Shown here one piece after another: positions 12,937-14,740 of a stretch of DNA of 14,740 nt (position 1 is the stretch's first letter; every line of letters begins with the position of its first letter). Source of the DNA: Friedmanniella sp. Its GTDB lineage: Bacteria > Actinomycetota > Actinomycetes > Propionibacteriales > Propionibacteriaceae. The stretch covers positions 1 to 14,740 of the forward strand of contig JAOPXW010000402.1 in the NCBI GenBank assembly GCA_025964935.1, given 5' to 3'. A program made the translations under genes and the position numbers. The notes under the pieces are model-generated. The model was not told the DNA's origin and searched no databases. It saw only the letters and a program-made list of their open reading frames with translations.

Positions 12937-14265
12937 TCATCTCCCCTTGTCTTCCGTCGCGGCCGCCGCGGCAGATGCCGCGCGGGGCAGAGCCGACACC
13001 ACCCGGTCGAGGGCGGTGTCGTCGTGGGCGGCGGACAGGAACCACCCCTCGAACGCGCTGGGCGGCAGGTACACCCCCTGGTCCAGCATGGAGTGGAAGA
13101 AGGCCGAGTAGGCGCGGGTCGACTGGGTGGCCGCCGTGGCGTAGTCGGGAACGTTGGTCACGTCCTCGCTGACGAAGAAGACGCTGAACAAGTTCCCGGC
13201 GTGCTGGATCACGTGGCTGACCCCCGCCGCGGCGAGGGCGGAGCCGACCTCGGCCTGCAGCCGGGCGGCCGCCCGGTCGACGTGGGCGTACACCTCGGGG
13301 GTGGCGAGTCGCAGCGTGGCCAGGCCGGCGCTGGTGGCCACCGGGTTGCCGGAGAGGGTGCCCGCCTGGTAGACCCCGCCGACGGGGGCCAGGTGCTGCA
13401 TCAGCTCGGTCCGGCCGCCGAACGCGGCGGCGGGGAAGCCCCCGCCCATCACCTTGCCGAAGGTCATCAGGTCCGGGCTGACCCCGTCCAGGCCGTACTG
13501 CCCCGAGGGGGTGATGCGGAAGCCGGTCATCACCTCGTCGGAGACGAAGAGGGCCCCGTGGCGGTGGCAGATCTCGGCCAGGAAGGCGTTGAAGCCCACC
13601 CCGTCCTCGACCCCCGGCGGGATGACCCCCATGTTGCCCGCCGCCGCCTCGGTGATGACGCAGGCGATCTGGTCCCCGTACGTCGCGAAGGCGGCCCGGA
13701 CGGCGTCCCGGTCGTTGTAGCCGAGCACGATCGTGTCCGCGGTGGTCGCGGCGGTCACTCCGGGCGTGCCGGGGATGGCCAGGGTCGCCACCCCGGAGCC
13801 CGCCGCGGCCAGCAGCGAGTCGACGTGACCGTGGTAGCAGCCGGCGAACTTCACGATCTTGTCCCGGCCGGTGATCCCGCGGGCCAGCCGCAGCACCGAC
13901 ATGGTGGCCTCGGTGCCCGAGCTCACGAGCCGGACCTGCTCGACCGGTGTGCGCTCGATGATCGCCGAGGCGAGCTCCACCTCGGCCAGGGTGGGGGCGC
14001 CGTAGGAGGTGCCGTGCTGGGCCGCGGCTGCGACCGCCGCCAGCACCTCGGGGTGCGCGTGGCCGAGCAGCATCGGACCCCACGAGCAGATCAGGTCGAC
14101 CAGCTCGTTGCCGTCCAGGTCGTAGAGGTAGGCCCCCTGGGCCCGGGCGATGAAGCGAGGCGTCCCCCCGACGGACAGGAACGCCCGGACCGGGGAGTTG
14201 ACCCCGCCCGGGGTGACGGTCTGCGCCCGCGCGAACGCCTGCGCCGAGCGGCTGTCGTTGGTCAC
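12937..14265 (-). CDS. hemL: Glutamate-1-semialdehyde 2,1-aminomutase
   Basis: This 442-residue PLP enzyme converts glutamate-1-semialdehyde to 5-aminolevulinate in the C5 heme pathway. It starts with [12 protein letters not shown] (18-29), typical for HemL. Other landmarks are SSGTEATM (115-122, phosphate binding), GCYHGHVD (142-149), SDEVMTGFR (242-250, Asp243 contacts the PLP ring nitrogen) and the Schiff-base lysine Lys271 in [17 protein letters not shown]. The length fits the family (about 430). The start is GTG at 14265 with AAGGAG 4 nt upstream. It lies 64 bp after hemB. Its last codons AAG GGG AGA also form the ribosome site for the phosphatase gene. An alanine-rich C-terminal tail is the only unusual part. 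Confidence 0.96.
   Translation of the reverse strand: MTNDSRSAQAFARAQTVTPGGVNSPVRAFLSVGGTPRFIARAQGAYLYDLDGNELVDLICSWGPMLLGHAHPEVLAAVAAAAQHGTSYGAPTLAEVELASAIIERTPVEQVRLVSSGTEATMSVLRLARGITGRDKIVKFAGCYHGHVDSLLAAAGSGVATLAIPGTPGVTAATTADTIVLGYNDRDAVRAAFATYGDQIACVITEAAAGNMGVIPPGVEDGVGFNAFLAEICHRHGALFVSDEVMTGFRITPSGQYGLDGVSPDLMTFGKVMGGGFPAAAFGGRTELMQHLAPVGGVYQAGTLSGNPVATSAGLATLRLATPEVYAHVDRAAARLQAEVGSALAAAGVSHVIQHAGNLFSVFFVSEDVTNVPDYATAATQSTRAYSAFFHSMLDQGVYLPPSAFEGWFLSAAHDDTALDRVVSALPRAASAAAAATEDKGR
12941..12948 (-). promoter_or_regulatory. Ribosome site inside the hemL 3' end that sets the phosphatase start
   Basis: AAGGGGAG on the minus strand overlaps the last sense codons of hemL. It is 0 nt from the ATG at 12940 but 6 nt from the ATG at 12934, which favours the second start codon. 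Ribosomes ending hemL would pass directly over it, so the two genes are probably translationally coupled. Confidence 0.6.
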
Positions 14266-14277
14266 GAGACTCCTTGT

Positions 14278-14290
14278 CCGGGCAGCCCGG
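14278..14290 (-). promoter_or_regulatory. Small palindrome before the hemL ribosome site
   Basis: CCGGGCAGCCCGG is a perfect inverted repeat in the 64-bp hemB-hemL gap and would form a 5-bp GC stem with a 3-nt loop in the mRNA. It ends 2 bp before the AAGGAG ribosome site (14275-14270). It could modulate translation of hemL or be chance in GC-rich DNA. Nothing else of note is visible in the gap. Confidence 0.3.
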
Positions 14291-14329
14291 CGTTGGGGGT
14301 GGTCAGGGGGCTGGGTCGGGGGCGGAGGC

Positions 14330-14740
14330 TCACGCGCGGCCGGCCCGCTGGGCGTCCCGCCACCGCTGCGCCCACTCCAGGGCCCAGTAGGTCAGGACCA
14401 TGTCGGCGCCGGCCCGCCGGATGGAGATCAGGGTCTCGTGGATGGCGGGCTCCCGGTTGATCCAGCCGTTGGCCGCGGCGGCCTCGAGCATGGCGTACTC
14501 CCCCGACACGTTGTACGCCGCCACGGGCACGTCGACCGCCTCCCGTACGTCTCGGAGCACGTCGAGGTAGGGCAGGGCCTGCTTGACCATCACTATGTCG
14601 GCGCCCTCGGCGACGTCGAGGGCCACCTCGCGCAGGGCCTCGCGGAGGTTGGCGCCGTCCTGCTGGTAGGTCTTGCGGTCGCCCCGGAGGGTCGAGGCAA
14701 CGGCCTCCCGGAACGGCCCGTAGAAGGCCGAGGCGTACTT
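14330..14740 (-). CDS. hemB: Porphobilinogen synthase (delta-aminolevulinate dehydratase), C-terminal part
   Basis: The frame is open to the right edge; 136 residues up to the stop are visible, a bit less than half of a normal HemB (about 325). The enzyme condenses two 5-aminolevulinate molecules to porphobilinogen, the step after HemL. The fragment opens with [14 protein letters not shown], whose lysine is one of the two active-site lysines and is the very first visible codon. Next come GDRKTYQQD and [16 protein letters not shown], then [13 protein letters not shown] with the Schiff-base lysine, then [19 protein letters not shown] and [15 protein letters not shown]. Most HemB proteins have Pro directly after the Schiff-base lysine (VKP); here it is Gln. 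It is the first visible gene of the operon, 64 bp before hemL. Confidence 0.93.
   Translation of the reverse strand, partial: KYASAFYGPFREAVASTLRGDRKTYQQDGANLREALREVALDVAEGADIVMVKQALPYLDVLRDVREAVDVPVAAYNVSGEYAMLEAAAANGWINREPAIHETLISIRRAGADMVLTYWALEWAQRWRDAQRAGRA

Noticed and set aside
1..14740. Search for CRISPR arrays, insertion sequences, tRNA/rRNA, integration sites and phage genes
   Set aside because: No regularly spaced repeats, transposase or integrase motifs, or tRNA-like cloverleafs were seen on either strand; composition is even apart from the AT-rich island at about 7795-7824.

Overview
The window is very GC-rich with dense, mostly minus-strand genes, many GTG starts, a mycothione reductase and a gluABCD-type transporter. 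These point to a high-GC actinobacterium. Propionibacteriaceae or a near relative is my guess from gene content and is not proven by the sequence. There are 14 protein genes, two of them cut by the window edges. I see no rRNA, tRNA, insertion sequence, CRISPR array or phage gene.

Left region (1-3762, all minus strand): an ABC importer of the glutamate/polar amino acid family in the order ATPase (gluA), binding lipoprotein (gluB), permease (gluC), permease (gluD). It is followed after 5 bp by the start of a DUF6716-like putative glycosyltransferase that runs off the left edge. A promoter placed 6 bp before the gluA ATG suggests a leaderless mRNA. A 19-bp inverted repeat separates gluA from gluB.

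Middle region (3836-7790): mycothione reductase (minus) lies head to head with a plus-strand two-gene unit, a six-helix membrane histidine-kinase-like protein and a response-regulator-like protein. Only 9 bp separate the two start codons. The kinase-like protein has a recognisable phospho-His candidate and N-box but a G-box without glycines, so it is either an unusual or an ATP-binding-defective kinase. A VOC-family metalloenzyme gene (minus) converges on the regulator. Its promoter region carries a 16-bp MarR-type imperfect palindrome between the -10 box and the Shine-Dalgarno.

A gene-free, hairpin-rich spacer of about 490 bp (7791-8283) separates that enzyme from the next operon.

Right region (14740-8284, all minus strand): hemB (3' part), hemL, a histidine-phosphatase (phosphoglycerate-mutase superfamily) gene, a TlpA/ResA-like thioredoxin lipoprotein, ccdA, resB (ccs1) and ccsB (ccsA/resC). 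From hemL on the genes overlap, abut or are 2 bp apart, so this is almost certainly one translationally coupled operon. It makes heme precursors (HemB, HemL), moves reductant across the membrane (CcdA to the thioredoxin) and delivers and attaches heme to apocytochrome c (ResB-CcsB, system II). The same order is known from Mycobacterium tuberculosis Rv0524-Rv0529.

The most interesting parts are the mycothione reductase/kinase divergent pair with its cysteine-rich membrane kinase and degenerate ATP site, the operator of the VOC gene, and the structured spacer. None amounts to a demonstrated new system.
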